Below, in pieces: positions 1-6,729 of a DNA stretch of 28,421 nucleotides. A model generated the notes under the pieces. That model saw only the letters and a list, made by a program, of their open reading frames with translations. It had not been told where the DNA came from and searched no databases. The stretch's first letter is position 1. The number at the start of each line of letters is the position of its first letter. Both the position numbers and the translations under genes were made by a program. Source of the stretch: Borrelia puertoricensis (GTDB taxonomy: Bacteria > Spirochaetota > Spirochaetia > Borreliales > Borreliaceae); the NCBI RefSeq assembly GCF_023035875.1, contig NZ_CP075381.1:1-28421 (forward strand), written 5' to 3'.

Positions 1-684
1 ATGAATACCAAAAAAAAACCCCTTTCCATAAAACCATTAAAGGATTATCACAATAGATATTACAAAATACTATCAATACTTAGATACTTTCAAAGTAAGA
101 CAATCAAGTATAATCAAACATTCATTCTAAATACATTAAACATTTTTCTATCTAAAGATGGTCTTAAACAAATTACACTTAGAACTTTAAGAAAAGATTT
201 GGCATTCCTATGCAATAAAGGCATTATTAAAAAAACTTTATTAAGACTAGGTGAAGGAAATGGCTCATACATAAGATATACAATAACTAAATACAGCATT
301 AATAATTTAAAAAGACTGCTTAAAGCTCAACAAGAAATCACCGAACATGATGCTAATAAAGTATTCATATTTACAAAAGAAACACAAAAAAAATCTTTCA
401 AAAATAGGAAGTTTAAAATTTTTAAATCTAAAAATGCAACTAAAAATGTCAGTCATTATATAACTAATAACAAATATATAAATAATAAAGAAAAGATAGA
501 AAAAGAAAATAAAAGTAAGATAATAAACAATACAAATTATCTGATAAAGAATGTGTCTAAATGGAAAACAATGAGATATTTAGACAAAATAGAAGAAAAT
601 ACAAATAAAAAAAGATATGAAGGCAGCTTGATAAGAACAAAAACATGGTTAGAGGCCTTAAAGATTGAAAAAATCTCTCAATGA
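1..684 (+). CDS. Plasmid maintenance/replication protein, PF57/62 family (Borrelia orf-A)
   Basis: A 227-residue, very basic protein. Its first ~110 residues look like a winged-helix DNA-binding domain: a helix-rich stretch at about residues 18-55, then 'LRTLRKDLAFLCNKGIIKK' (about 61-79) and a beta-wing-like 'GEGNGSYIRYTITKY'. The C-terminal half is lysine/asparagine-rich and probably disordered. This is the PF57/62 family, the first gene of the Borrelia plasmid maintenance cluster; in that genus this family is the one needed for autonomous replication. The downstream order PF50-ParA-PF49 supports the call. The start is the first base of the window. The last bases of the window supply AGGAG seven bases ahead of it if the molecule is circular. 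The stop overlaps an ATG of the next frame at 681. Family assignment is firm; the replication role is from family knowledge. Confidence 0.85.
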   Translation: MNTKKKPLSIKPLKDYHNRYYKILSILRYFQSKTIKYNQTFILNTLNIFLSKDGLKQITLRTLRKDLAFLCNKGIIKKTLLRLGEGNGSYIRYTITKYSINNLKRLLKAQQEITEHDANKVFIFTKETQKKSFKNRKFKIFKSKNATKNVSHYITNNKYINNKEKIEKENKSKIINNTNYLIKNVSKWKTMRYLDKIEENTNKKRYEGSLIRTKTWLEALKIEKISQ

Positions 685-722
685 GGATTAAAAAACCAAA
701 ACTAAACTTTAAAGGAAAAAAC

Positions 723-1283
723 ATGAAAGATTCATTGAAATTACCGGAGAAAAGAGAATTAAAAATCGAATCGAAACAAAAAAAGAGTAATTTCTTTGTT
801 CTAATAGATAAAAAAGGTGATAGAACCATATATCATACGAAAATTGTACTGGATTTTTACACATTTGGAATTAGTGAAGAAAAACCCGATAGTTTTTTTA
901 TTATTTTAAGAAGTTGGCATCGAGATAAAAAATATCGATTTAGTTTATTTGCTTTAAAAAATAATGACAAGTTTTTTGGTATTTACTATGGTTACAGAAA
1001 ACCTATAAGAAATATTGTAACAAGATATGAAAAAGATGGAACAGTTAAAGCATATAGTTTTTCAAAGGCATACTATATGGAGTTTAGATTTAAAAAAGGT
1101 AGTATCTTTTGTTATATTCAAGGAATTTATTATTTACTTAAAAGTGAAAAGTTGAAAACAACATATTGTAAAAAGTTGACTGATATAATAGGGAATTTAG
1201 AAAAAGAAGTATATGAATTTTATGGTAAAAAATTACCGGAAGGAGGTCTTATAACTAAATGGATAGAAAAAAACCAGAAATAA
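723..1283 (+). CDS. PF50-family plasmid partition/maintenance protein (DUF226)
   Basis: A 186-residue basic protein of the Borrelia PF50/DUF226 family, second gene of the maintenance cluster. Family hallmarks visible are 'FFGIYYGYRKPI' followed by 'TRYEKDGTVKAYSFSKAYYMEFRFKKGS' blocks, and the C-terminal 'EFYGKKLPEGGLITKWIEKNQK', typical of members lying just upstream of PF32. I prefer the ATG at 723 because AAAGGA sits six bases ahead of it. An in-frame ATG at 681 overlapping the previous stop codon would add 14 residues and has no ribosome binding site of its own. The 3' end overlaps the parA start by 25 bases, suggesting coupled translation. In Borrelia this family probably acts as the ParA partner or DNA-binding adaptor; no ParB of the usual type is present. 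That role is inference. Confidence 0.85.
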   Translation: MKDSLKLPEKRELKIESKQKKSNFFVLIDKKGDRTIYHTKIVLDFYTFGISEEKPDSFFIILRSWHRDKKYRFSLFALKNNDKFFGIYYGYRKPIRNIVTRYEKDGTVKAYSFSKAYYMEFRFKKGSIFCYIQGIYYLLKSEKLKTTYCKKLTDIIGNLEKEVYEFYGKKLPEGGLITKWIEKNQK

Positions 1284-2014
1284 TCACAATTGCAAGTATT
1301 AAGGGTGGTGTTGGAAAAAGTGTGTTGACAATTATTTTTAGTTATATTATGAAAGATATGAATAAAAAAGTATTGCTAATTGATTTAGATCCACAAAATA
1401 GTTTAACCAGTTATTTTATAAGGCATATAAAAAGAATTAAAGGTCTTAATGTATATTACATGCTTAAGGCCCATAACAACCCTAATTTGAACAAGTATAT
1501 TAATGAGATAAATGACAGTATTTATATTATAGCTTCTCATCCAATTTTGTACAAATTTGAACAAGAAGATGAGAGATATAAAGAACAGCTGTTGGAAAAC
1601 TGCTTGGATAAAATTTTACCTATTAATGATTTTGATTACGTGATAATCGATACATCCCCTGGTTTAAATTTTTTATTATACAATGCCTTAAATGTTACAG
1701 AAAAAGTTATAATTCCTGTTCAATTAGAAAGATGGTCTGTTGAAGCGTTTCCTATGTTAATGAATACAATAGAAGAATTTAATATGTTTAGGAAGAAAAA
1801 AATTGAGGTTTCTATAATAGAAAGTCAGTTTGTTAAAAATAGAAATACTTTCAAAGACATAGAGAAATTGTTATTCAAAAAGTATGGGTTGTTTATTAAA
1901 GGAAAAATTCATAGTGCTAATAGCATTAAAGTTTTGATTAATGAGTTAAATGAACCTAATAATGAGGAGGCATATTATAAAGAAGCTAAAGAAGTTTTAG
2001 AGAAGATATTATAA
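1259..2014 (+). CDS. parA: ParA-family partition ATPase (PF32)
   Basis: A 251-residue ParA/Soj-type P-loop ATPase, PF32 in Borrelia, which drives plasmid segregation. A deviant Walker A motif KGGVGKS is at residues 15-21. A Walker A'/switch I 'LLIDLDPQNSLTSYF' carries Asp44, and a Walker B region 'YVIIDTSPGLNFLLYNAL' follows near residue 130. Unusually, the residue after GKS is Val22 where ParA proteins normally have Thr or Ser. PF32 sequences define plasmid compatibility groups, so this gene is the one to use for typing the plasmid. AGGAGG at 1241-1246 lies 12 bases from the ATG, longer than ideal; overlap with the PF50 gene suggests coupling. The stop codon lies inside a 38-bp palindrome. 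Confidence 0.93.
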   Translation: MDRKKPEIITIASIKGGVGKSVLTIIFSYIMKDMNKKVLLIDLDPQNSLTSYFIRHIKRIKGLNVYYMLKAHNNPNLNKYINEINDSIYIIASHPILYKFEQEDERYKEQLLENCLDKILPINDFDYVIIDTSPGLNFLLYNALNVTEKVIIPVQLERWSVEAFPMLMNTIEEFNMFRKKKIEVSIIESQFVKNRNTFKDIEKLLFKKYGLFIKGKIHSANSIKVLINELNEPNNEEAYYKEAKEVLEKIL

Positions 2015-2043
2015 AAGTTACGCCGGCGTAACTTTTATAATAT
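2006..2043. repeat. 38-bp perfect palindrome between parA and PF49 (candidate parS or hairpin)
   Basis: A perfect, gap-free 38-bp palindrome with its centre between 2024 and 2025 (core GTTACGCCGGCGTAAC). It overlaps the parA stop codon and ends 31 bases before the PF49 start. The GC-rich core stands out sharply from the surrounding AT-rich DNA. Two readings fit: a binding site for a partition protein (centromere-like parS), or an RNA hairpin that separates parA and PF49 expression. It lacks the run of Ts expected of a simple intrinsic terminator, which mildly favours a protein-binding site. Confidence 0.8.
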
Positions 2044-2074
2044 TTGAAAAATAAAAAAAATAAAGGAGTAAAAA

Positions 2075-2623
2075 ATGTCTAAAAAAAACAAAAAAGAAAT
2101 AATTTTAAATGATCGAAGTGTTGGGCTTGATCATTTTCCATTAAATAGTGAAAATGCTGAATCAGAATATGAAAGTTATAAAAATCGATTAAGAAGAATT
2201 ACTGTAAGTGAAATAAATAATAAAATTGAGATTATGGAAATTTTGTATAATATAAGAGATAAGAAACTTTATCGAATTGATGGTTACAAAAGATTTGTAG
2301 ATTTTTTATCAGAATTTGTTATAGCAAGAAGTCAAGCATTTTTATATTTAAGACTTTATAAAAGAGTGTTAATAGGTGAGTTAGACATAGAAGAAATTAA
2401 ACAACTTGGATTTAAAGAAGCTTATAGAAAGATCAGGGAGATAGATATAAGTAAAAAGCGTTCGAAAGAAAATTTAATAAAGCCACTCAGATTTCAACTT
2501 AAGAATCAAAGTAGTTATGATTTTTATAAAAGCAATGCCAAGTTTACGAGTTTTTTATTAGATGAACTTTTTATAAATCGAAAGGATTTTCTTGAAGAGC
2601 TTTTAAAGCAATTTAAAAAATGA
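2075..2623 (+). CDS. PF49-family plasmid partition protein
   Basis: A 182-residue protein of the Borrelia PF49 family, fourth gene of the maintenance cluster. The family block is visible as 'INNKIEIMEILYNIRDKKLYRIDGYKRFVDFLSEFVIARSQAFLYLRLYKRV' spanning about residues 47-98 (shown in the protein as contiguous helices), followed by 'GFKEAYRKI'. This central part resembles a helix-turn-helix DNA-binding segment. The start has AAAGGAG seven bases upstream. It is separated from parA by the palindrome rather than overlapping it, so it may have its own regulation. The molecular role is not established; it is assigned to partition/copy-number functions by family and context. Confidence 0.85.
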   Translation: MSKKNKKEIILNDRSVGLDHFPLNSENAESEYESYKNRLRRITVSEINNKIEIMEILYNIRDKKLYRIDGYKRFVDFLSEFVIARSQAFLYLRLYKRVLIGELDIEEIKQLGFKEAYRKIREIDISKKRSKENLIKPLRFQLKNQSSYDFYKSNAKFTSFLLDELFINRKDFLEELLKQFKK

Positions 2624-2624
2624 C

Positions 2625-2640
2625 ATCATTGAATAATGAT
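2625..2640 (+). terminator. Small hairpin just after PF49
   Basis: A 6-bp stem (ATCATT / AATGAT) with a GAAT loop lies two bases after the PF49 stop codon. It is short and AT-rich with no T run, so it is at best a weak terminator. Confidence 0.25.
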
Positions 2641-2749
2641 ATAACATTTATTATTTCGAATAGTTGATTTTATCTTACATTTGGTATATATATATATGCA
2701 TAGTATGTGTTTTTTCACACATCCTATTAAGTTTTCACCATTGTAGATT

Positions 2750-2798
2750 TTAATTCTTCATTAGGTGCTCTTTTAAAGAGTCTCTAATGAAGAATTAA
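2750..2798 (+). terminator. Large stem-loop between PF49 and the ERF gene
   Basis: Perfect 15-bp inverted repeat, 2750-2764 (TTAATTCTTCATTAG) and 2784-2798, with an inner 5-bp stem (CTCTT/AAGAG) in its 19-base loop, followed by GTTTTTG. It closes the maintenance operon before the promoter of the next gene. It is most likely an intrinsic terminator. Between 2641 and 2749 I see only AT-rich DNA with a TATATATATATA run and a small TGTG/CACA hairpin around 2705-2720. Confidence 0.65.
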
Positions 2799-2820
2799 GT
2801 TTTTGTATTGATGTGAAAAG

Positions 2821-2847
2821 TTGACAAAAAGTTATATTTGATATAAT
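2821..2847 (+). promoter_or_regulatory. Promoter of the ERF gene
   Basis: TTGACA at 2821-2826 and TATAAT at 2842-2847 (15-base spacer; TAATAT at 2844-2849 gives 17). AGGAG at 2869-2873 precedes the ATG at 2881 by seven bases. The same TTGACA, spacing and leader recur in inverted orientation in front of the exonuclease gene at 28240. Confidence 0.7.
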
Positions 2848-2890
2848 ATTTTATTTATAAAACTTAATAGGAGATTAAATATGACAAAAA
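2847..2890 (+). repeat. 44-bp leader repeat, copy 1 (inverted copy at 28231-28274)
   Basis: Bases 2847-2890 are identical to the reverse complement of 28231-28274. The repeat includes the end of the -10 region, the 5' leader with AGGAG, the start codon and the first residues (Met-Thr-Lys) of both genes. On the circular map the two copies flank the PF57/50/32/49 cluster in inverted orientation. Confidence 0.9.
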
Positions 2891-3930
2891 ATAAAGTTAA
2901 AAATACAAAAACCAAAATGCGCAGATCAGTTAAGAAACTGGGTAAACAAAAGATAAAAGTAACAGATATAAGAGTAAATAATCAAGCTTTAGTAACTGAT
3001 GAGAATCAAGCAAGGGTAAACTTTCTAAAATCTCTATACAGTCTACGTATGAATTTAAGTGGTGTTGCTAAGAATCTTAATGGATATGGGTATAAATATC
3101 AAAATTTCAATGAGATAATCAGAGAGATAAAGAATGTTATAAAGAGTAACAATTTAGATATTGATTTCCTGCAATGTCCAACATTTAAAGTTGTGGGAAA
3201 TAATACAATTAATGTTATTACAACAACATTTTACAGTCCAAGTAGTGGCTACTGTGAGTCATTTGATACTCCAATTTACACAGAAGAATTTTCTTCTCTA
3301 GGGGCAAAGAATCAAAATACTTTATCGCAACTTGTAGGTTCATGCATAACATATCATAAAAGATATGCTCTTGTAGGATACCTATCAATAGAGAGTGAAG
3401 TTGACACTGATGCTAGTTCATTATTACCCGAGCTAGAAAATAATAGAGAGAGAGTTAAAGCTATTGCCAAAAACAATGATGGGAATACACAAGTAAATAT
3501 ATCAGGAAATAATGTAGAGGATAAAAACACTGTTCATACTGACCAATCTAAATCTAAGATCAATGTAGAGACAAATAAATTTAAGTATTATAGAAATCTA
3601 CTCATAGCAGCACGTAATATGCATAAATTTGTTCTTAATAAACCATTTAACAGTTTAGAAGAGATAAATTCATATCTTAAATCTATTCAGGTTGGAGATG
3701 ATTCAAGTATACTTGAATACTTTAATAAAAATAAAACATTAAAGAGTATACAGTATTGGTGTAATTTGATAAAAGAGTATTTTAGTAAGAGTAGTAGAGA
3801 CCCAGAAAAGATAGAAAAGTTTGATGTATTTTTAGCTTTTGATTTAGATAAGCTTGGAAATAGTCCACTAAAATTATTTGGGCATTTATCTACTGATAAG
3901 GAATTTGATTGTTTGTTTAGATCTGCATAA
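2881..3930 (+). CDS. erf: ERF-family single-strand DNA annealing protein
   Basis: A 349-residue protein. Residues ~45-180 match the ERF superfamily of phage annealing recombinases. Visible are the conserved 'YGYKYQNFNEIIREIKNVI' (about 69-87), a beta-rich 'VITTTFYSPSSGYCESFDTPIY' region (about 112-133), and the signature 'LVGSCITYHKRYALVGYLSIESEVDTDAS' ending near residue 179. These proteins coat 3' single strands made by a partner exonuclease and anneal them to complementary DNA. The partner is probably the YqaJ-like exonuclease at 26909-28240, which shares its leader sequence. The N-terminal ~30 residues are highly basic. Residues ~180-225 look like a linker and the C-terminal ~120 residues are unrecognised. 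It is bounded by a strong promoter upstream and a GC-rich terminator downstream, so it is probably monocistronic. Confidence 0.85.
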   Translation: MTKNKVKNTKTKMRRSVKKLGKQKIKVTDIRVNNQALVTDENQARVNFLKSLYSLRMNLSGVAKNLNGYGYKYQNFNEIIREIKNVIKSNNLDIDFLQCPTFKVVGNNTINVITTTFYSPSSGYCESFDTPIYTEEFSSLGAKNQNTLSQLVGSCITYHKRYALVGYLSIESEVDTDASSLLPELENNRERVKAIAKNNDGNTQVNISGNNVEDKNTVHTDQSKSKINVETNKFKYYRNLLIAARNMHKFVLNKPFNSLEEINSYLKSIQVGDDSSILEYFNKNKTLKSIQYWCNLIKEYFSKSSRDPEKIEKFDVFLAFDLDKLGNSPLKLFGHLSTDKEFDCLFRSA

Positions 3931-3933
3931 AAG

Positions 3934-3955
3934 GTAAGCCCCTATTGGGGCTTAC
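3934..3955. terminator. Bidirectional terminator between ERF gene and the end of the late operon
   Basis: A perfect 9-bp GC-rich stem (GTAAGCCCC / GGGGCTTAC) with a 4-base loop lies between two convergent genes, 4 bases after the ERF stop and 9 bases before the lipoprotein stop. The position and stability suit termination from both sides. Confidence 0.8.
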
Positions 3956-3964
3956 TCATTAAAA

Positions 3965-4324
3965 TTACTTTAATTTTGTATATCTTTTATATACATCTTC
4001 AGCAATATGTTTTGTTTGAGATATATATTCTTGCAGTAGAGAGATATTAAAGTTTAATGCTTTGATTGTATGTTCTGATTTTAATTTGCTTGCATCAAAA
4101 AAAGTAAATTTGGGAAAATCTTCATTCTTTACCTTTTTCTTAGCATCAACTAAAAATCCTTGTAAATAAAGTACGTATTTTGAGAGTTCAGATTCGTATT
4201 TACTTATTGATTCTAAATTAGAATCATCTGGCATAGTTGGTTCTTTAGTTAAGGAAGCAATGGTTGTGCAATTCATAATTAGAGTAATAGCACAAATGAA
4301 AACAACTTTAAATAGTCTATTCAT
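3965..4324 (-). CDS. Lipoprotein, last gene of the bly lysis cluster
   Basis: A 119-residue predicted lipoprotein. The start at 4324 is chosen because GAGGA lies seven bases upstream and it gives a proper signal peptide: basic Arg3/Lys6, a hydrophobic stretch, and a lipobox ending in Cys19 (Leu-Ile-Met-Asn-Cys). An upstream in-frame start at 4363 would bury the signal. Its ATG overlaps the preceding stop codon by 8 bases, so translation is coupled. The mature ~100 residues are helical with no recognised domain. Homologues occupy this place after blyA/blyB in cp32 plasmids. A role in outer-membrane disruption during lysis, like an outer spanin, is an inference from the lipobox, small size and location. 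It could equally be a lysogenic conversion lipoprotein. Confidence 0.75.
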   Translation of the reverse strand: MNRLFKVVFICAITLIMNCTTIASLTKEPTMPDDSNLESISKYESELSKYVLYLQGFLVDAKKKVKNEDFPKFTFFDASKLKSEHTIKALNFNISLLQEYISQTKHIAEDVYKRYTKLK

Positions 4325-4670
4325 TATTTCTGTCCTCTTCTTTAAGCTTATTAATATAAGCATGCATAAGCTTATTTCTCTTTAAACGTAGTGAAGCAAT
4401 GCGTTTTGTATTCTCTTTACTTAAATGTTCATTAGAACTATCTATTATCTCTAAATTAATTCTTAAGATGTCATCAAATTGTGATAGTATTTTCGTGCTT
4501 TCAGCTTGTTCCCTTTTAATTAAATTATCCCTGTACATAGAATAAAAGTAATTTACTACTCTGCTAAAGATATTAATGTATTTTTGTGTGTTGGTATTTG
4601 AGTCTTGCTTTAGCAGTTCTGTAAATTTGTTTAGTATATCTATACTTAATTTTGCAGTAGTTAAATTCAA
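4317..4670 (-). CDS. Small helical protein of the bly cluster
   Basis: A 117-residue, largely alpha-helical, charged protein with no membrane segment or signal peptide. The start is TTG at 4670: AAAGGAG lies seven bases upstream (inside the 3' end of blyB), the TTG is one base after the blyB stop, and no ATG alternative lies near the N-terminus. It is the third gene of the blyA-blyB-X-lipoprotein set conserved in cp32 prophages. No function can be read from its sequence. A lysis accessory role is only implied by operon position. Confidence 0.75.
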   Translation of the reverse strand: MNLTTAKLSIDILNKFTELLKQDSNTNTQKYINIFSRVVNYFYSMYRDNLIKREQAESTKILSQFDDILRINLEIIDSSNEHLSKENTKRIASLRLKRNKLMHAYINKLKEEDRNNE

Positions 4671-4671
4671 T

Positions 4672-4998
4672 TTATAACTCCTTTGAATATGATTCTTTTA
4701 TTCCTTCCCATTTTGGCAATCTCATGTTTTCAGGATTATTATTAACCTTTTCTATAAATTCTTGTATTTTGTTATTAATAGGAGTTAATGCTTCTTGGAT
4801 TTGGGGCGTTAATGCATTCTCTAATCTTTCCATGTTTTTAGTGAAAATAATTCTGTATTCTGTGTAAACTTCATTAAGTAGCATAAATATTTTATGAGCA
4901 TTCACGTTAAAAGAGCCATCTTCAAAATTAGACAGTGTACTAAATAATGTTTCTATTGCATTTAAAGCAGTATTTAATGAACTAATGTCAAGAGTCAT
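4672..4998 (-). CDS. blyB: BlyB, holin-associated protein
   Basis: A 108-residue soluble-looking helical protein directly after blyA, matching BlyB in size, order and pattern ('LNTALNAIETLFSTLSNFEDGSFNVNAHKIFMLLNEVYTEYRI'). In B. burgdorferi BlyB is reported to stabilise or modulate BlyA. AAGGAAAGGA lies just upstream and its ATG follows the blyA stop by three bases. No catalytic motif is visible, so it is not an obvious endolysin. Confidence 0.8.
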   Translation of the reverse strand: MTLDISSLNTALNAIETLFSTLSNFEDGSFNVNAHKIFMLLNEVYTEYRIIFTKNMERLENALTPQIQEALTPINNKIQEFIEKVNNNPENMRLPKWEGIKESYSKEL

Positions 4999-5001
4999 TG
5001 A

Positions 5002-5187
5002 TTAATCCTTTCCTTTATGTTTTCTTTTAAATTTAGTTGCTAATAAACTTATGATATCTTTAATTACCGGTTTAAAGATAAGTCCTATACCTAAAATAAA
5101 AGTGGCAATGACAATTAATTTAATTTCATTGATATTAATTAAAAGTTCTGATATTTCAGACAATTTAGTTAAAGTGAAATGATCCAT
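5002..5187 (-). CDS. blyA: BlyA, phage holin
   Basis: A 61-residue protein with a polar N-terminus, one hydrophobic membrane segment at about residues 22-50 (rich in Ile/Leu, with a Gly-Ile-Gly kink) and a strongly basic C-terminus (Lys-Arg-Lys-His-Lys-Gly-Lys), the layout of a small holin. BlyA of cp32 was first described as a haemolysin and later shown to act as a holin. It opens the lysis cluster, 90 bases after the tail fibre gene. The 5188-5277 gap is AT-rich and shows no clear hairpin. Confidence 0.88.
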   Translation of the reverse strand: MDHFTLTKLSEISELLININEIKLIVIATFILGIGLIFKPVIKDIISLLATKFKRKHKGKD

Positions 5188-5277
5188 TAACCTTGTAACC
5201 TCACATAAAAAAGATAAATAAAGTATATTACAAAAAGTACCAAAAACTAATATTTTTTTATATTTTGTAAAGTAAAA

Positions 5278-6105
5278 TTACAGTTTTACTAAAGAGGGGA
5301 CTGTACCACCTGTATATGAACGTTTTTGCATATACCACCCTCTAAATAGAGGAGAATAATCATTTAATCTTAGATTTTTTCCTATTCTCTCATATACAAT
5401 TGATCTACTTGATTCATCAGTGTATTGAAGATATACTCTTTTTGTAACATCATGATAACTATTGATTTCAATATCAACATAAACATCTAGATAAATGGGT
5501 TTACCATCTTCAAATTTATAAAAAACAAGTGTAACATCTTGACTTGATGTGTTTTGTGTCATATTAAGTTTATAAGCCCTATCTCTAAGAGAAGATTCAT
5601 AAATGCGCGTACTTGTAGTTGATGTTCTTGATGAGCTAAAACTTGAAGGAATGCCACATAAATATTCAGGTATTGTAGTTTTTTGTAATGAATTATAAGT
5701 TGATATAGTAACAAATTTGTCTGAACTAGAGAAATGCGAATAAGAACTCATATTACTTGTAAGCTCACTTCTGATATAGCTAGATAAATTACTCTTATAA
5801 CTTGAGTCATTATTCATAAGTTTGCTTAGTAGTTTAGAGTAAAGTTTATCTGTAAATTCACTATTCTCAGCAAGTTCTGTTGCAATAGTGTCTTTAATTA
5901 CTTCCTTAAAGTAAGATAATCCTTCTCCTTTAAACGTTTTATCTTTAGTCTTTTGAAGGAAGTTTTCATAAGTAATTGCATTACAACTTGCAACACCATC
6001 ATCTAATAAAAGTAAATCACTATTTTTTATATCATTTACCCTATTTAAATCTTTAATTTGTATAAATTCATTCTCGTCCATTAAAAGTCTCTCATCTGTT
6101 GACAA
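5278..6105 (-). CDS. Putative tail fibre / receptor-binding protein (DUF685)
   Basis: A 275-residue protein of the Borrelia DUF685 family, last structural gene before the lysis cluster. The N-terminus 'FIQIKDLNRVNDIKNSDLLLLDDG' is the kind of short attachment motif found at the start of many tail fibres. It is followed by a helical, serine-rich middle (about 70-170) and a beta-rich C-terminus (about 185-275). The gene position after baseplate genes is where fibres lie in contractile-tailed phages. The start is TTG at 6105, supported by GGAGG six bases upstream; an internal ATG at residue 9 has no such site. The receptor-binding role is inference, but this is the best candidate for host-range determination. 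Confidence 0.65.
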   Translation of the reverse strand: MSTDERLLMDENEFIQIKDLNRVNDIKNSDLLLLDDGVASCNAITYENFLQKTKDKTFKGEGLSYFKEVIKDTIATELAENSEFTDKLYSKLLSKLMNNDSSYKSNLSSYIRSELTSNMSSYSHFSSSDKFVTISTYNSLQKTTIPEYLCGIPSSFSSSRTSTTSTRIYESSLRDRAYKLNMTQNTSSQDVTLVFYKFEDGKPIYLDVYVDIEINSYHDVTKRVYLQYTDESSRSIVYERIGKNLRLNDYSPLFRGWYMQKRSYTGGTVPSLVKL

Positions 6106-6117
6106 ATGATACCTCCA

Positions 6118-6720
6118 TTAGTTAAAAGAAACAACTTCTATATTTTGATTGTCAATAATTTTAAGTTTTCTTCCTATAGGAATCATGCCTTTAATAAAAG
6201 CATAAATTGAATGTGAATATCCTTTAGGAATGAAATTGAATGCTAGTATTTTATATTTATCTTCATATCCTTGTTTTGATTGACGTAAGCGTATACGTTT
6301 GGGTTTTACTCCAACAGCAGTACTAGGAGTAATATATGATATGAAATTAGTTTTTATACTTCCAAGTAATTTAATACTAATAACTCCAGCTTCTGGTGTT
6401 GTAATTTCAATATCAACATTAAGAAAAGCTTTAAATAATCTAATAAATGACTCATCAGTACCAATATGTCTTAAGGCAAAAATGACGCTGTCAATATTGC
6501 TTGCAAGCTCTTTTAATGGGCGACTTTTATAGTGAAAAGTTTTAAATACGTTTGATAACCAGACAGCAATAAAATGAGAAGATAGATAGTTACTAGCAAT
6601 AATACCAGAGAAATTAGAATTTAGAGTTTTTATCTCTTCAAGTATTTTATTTGCATAATCTAATTCTGAACGTATAAATTTTTCTATTTGTGTTTTATGA
6701 AGAAAACCTGGTATGCTCAA
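6118..6720 (-). CDS. Putative baseplate/tail protein (DUF735)
   Basis: A 200-residue protein of the Borrelia DUF735 family. It lies between the baseplate J-like protein and the fibre, the place of the P2 gpI-type baseplate protein. The sequence is helical at the start, with 'IGTDESFIRLFKAFLNVDIEI' in the middle and a beta-rich, basic second half. The start is TTG at 6720 with AAGGAG five bases upstream. Function is inferred from order only. Confidence 0.65.
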   Translation of the reverse strand: MSIPGFLHKTQIEKFIRSELDYANKILEEIKTLNSNFSGIIASNYLSSHFIAVWLSNVFKTFHYKSRPLKELASNIDSVIFALRHIGTDESFIRLFKAFLNVDIEITTPEAGVISIKLLGSIKTNFISYITPSTAVGVKPKRIRLRQSKQGYEDKYKILAFNFIPKGYSHSIYAFIKGMIPIGRKLKIIDNQNIEVVSFN

Positions 6721-6729
6721 TATATCTCC

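Noticed and set aside
557..829. A 90-codon minus-strand open frame across the PF57/PF50 junction
   Set aside because: Antisense shadow of two well-supported family genes; composition is Phe/Leu-rich shadow sequence.
5188..5277. Possible terminator between the tail fibre gene and blyA
   Set aside because: The stretch is T/A-rich but I could not find a convincing stem of more than a few base pairs.
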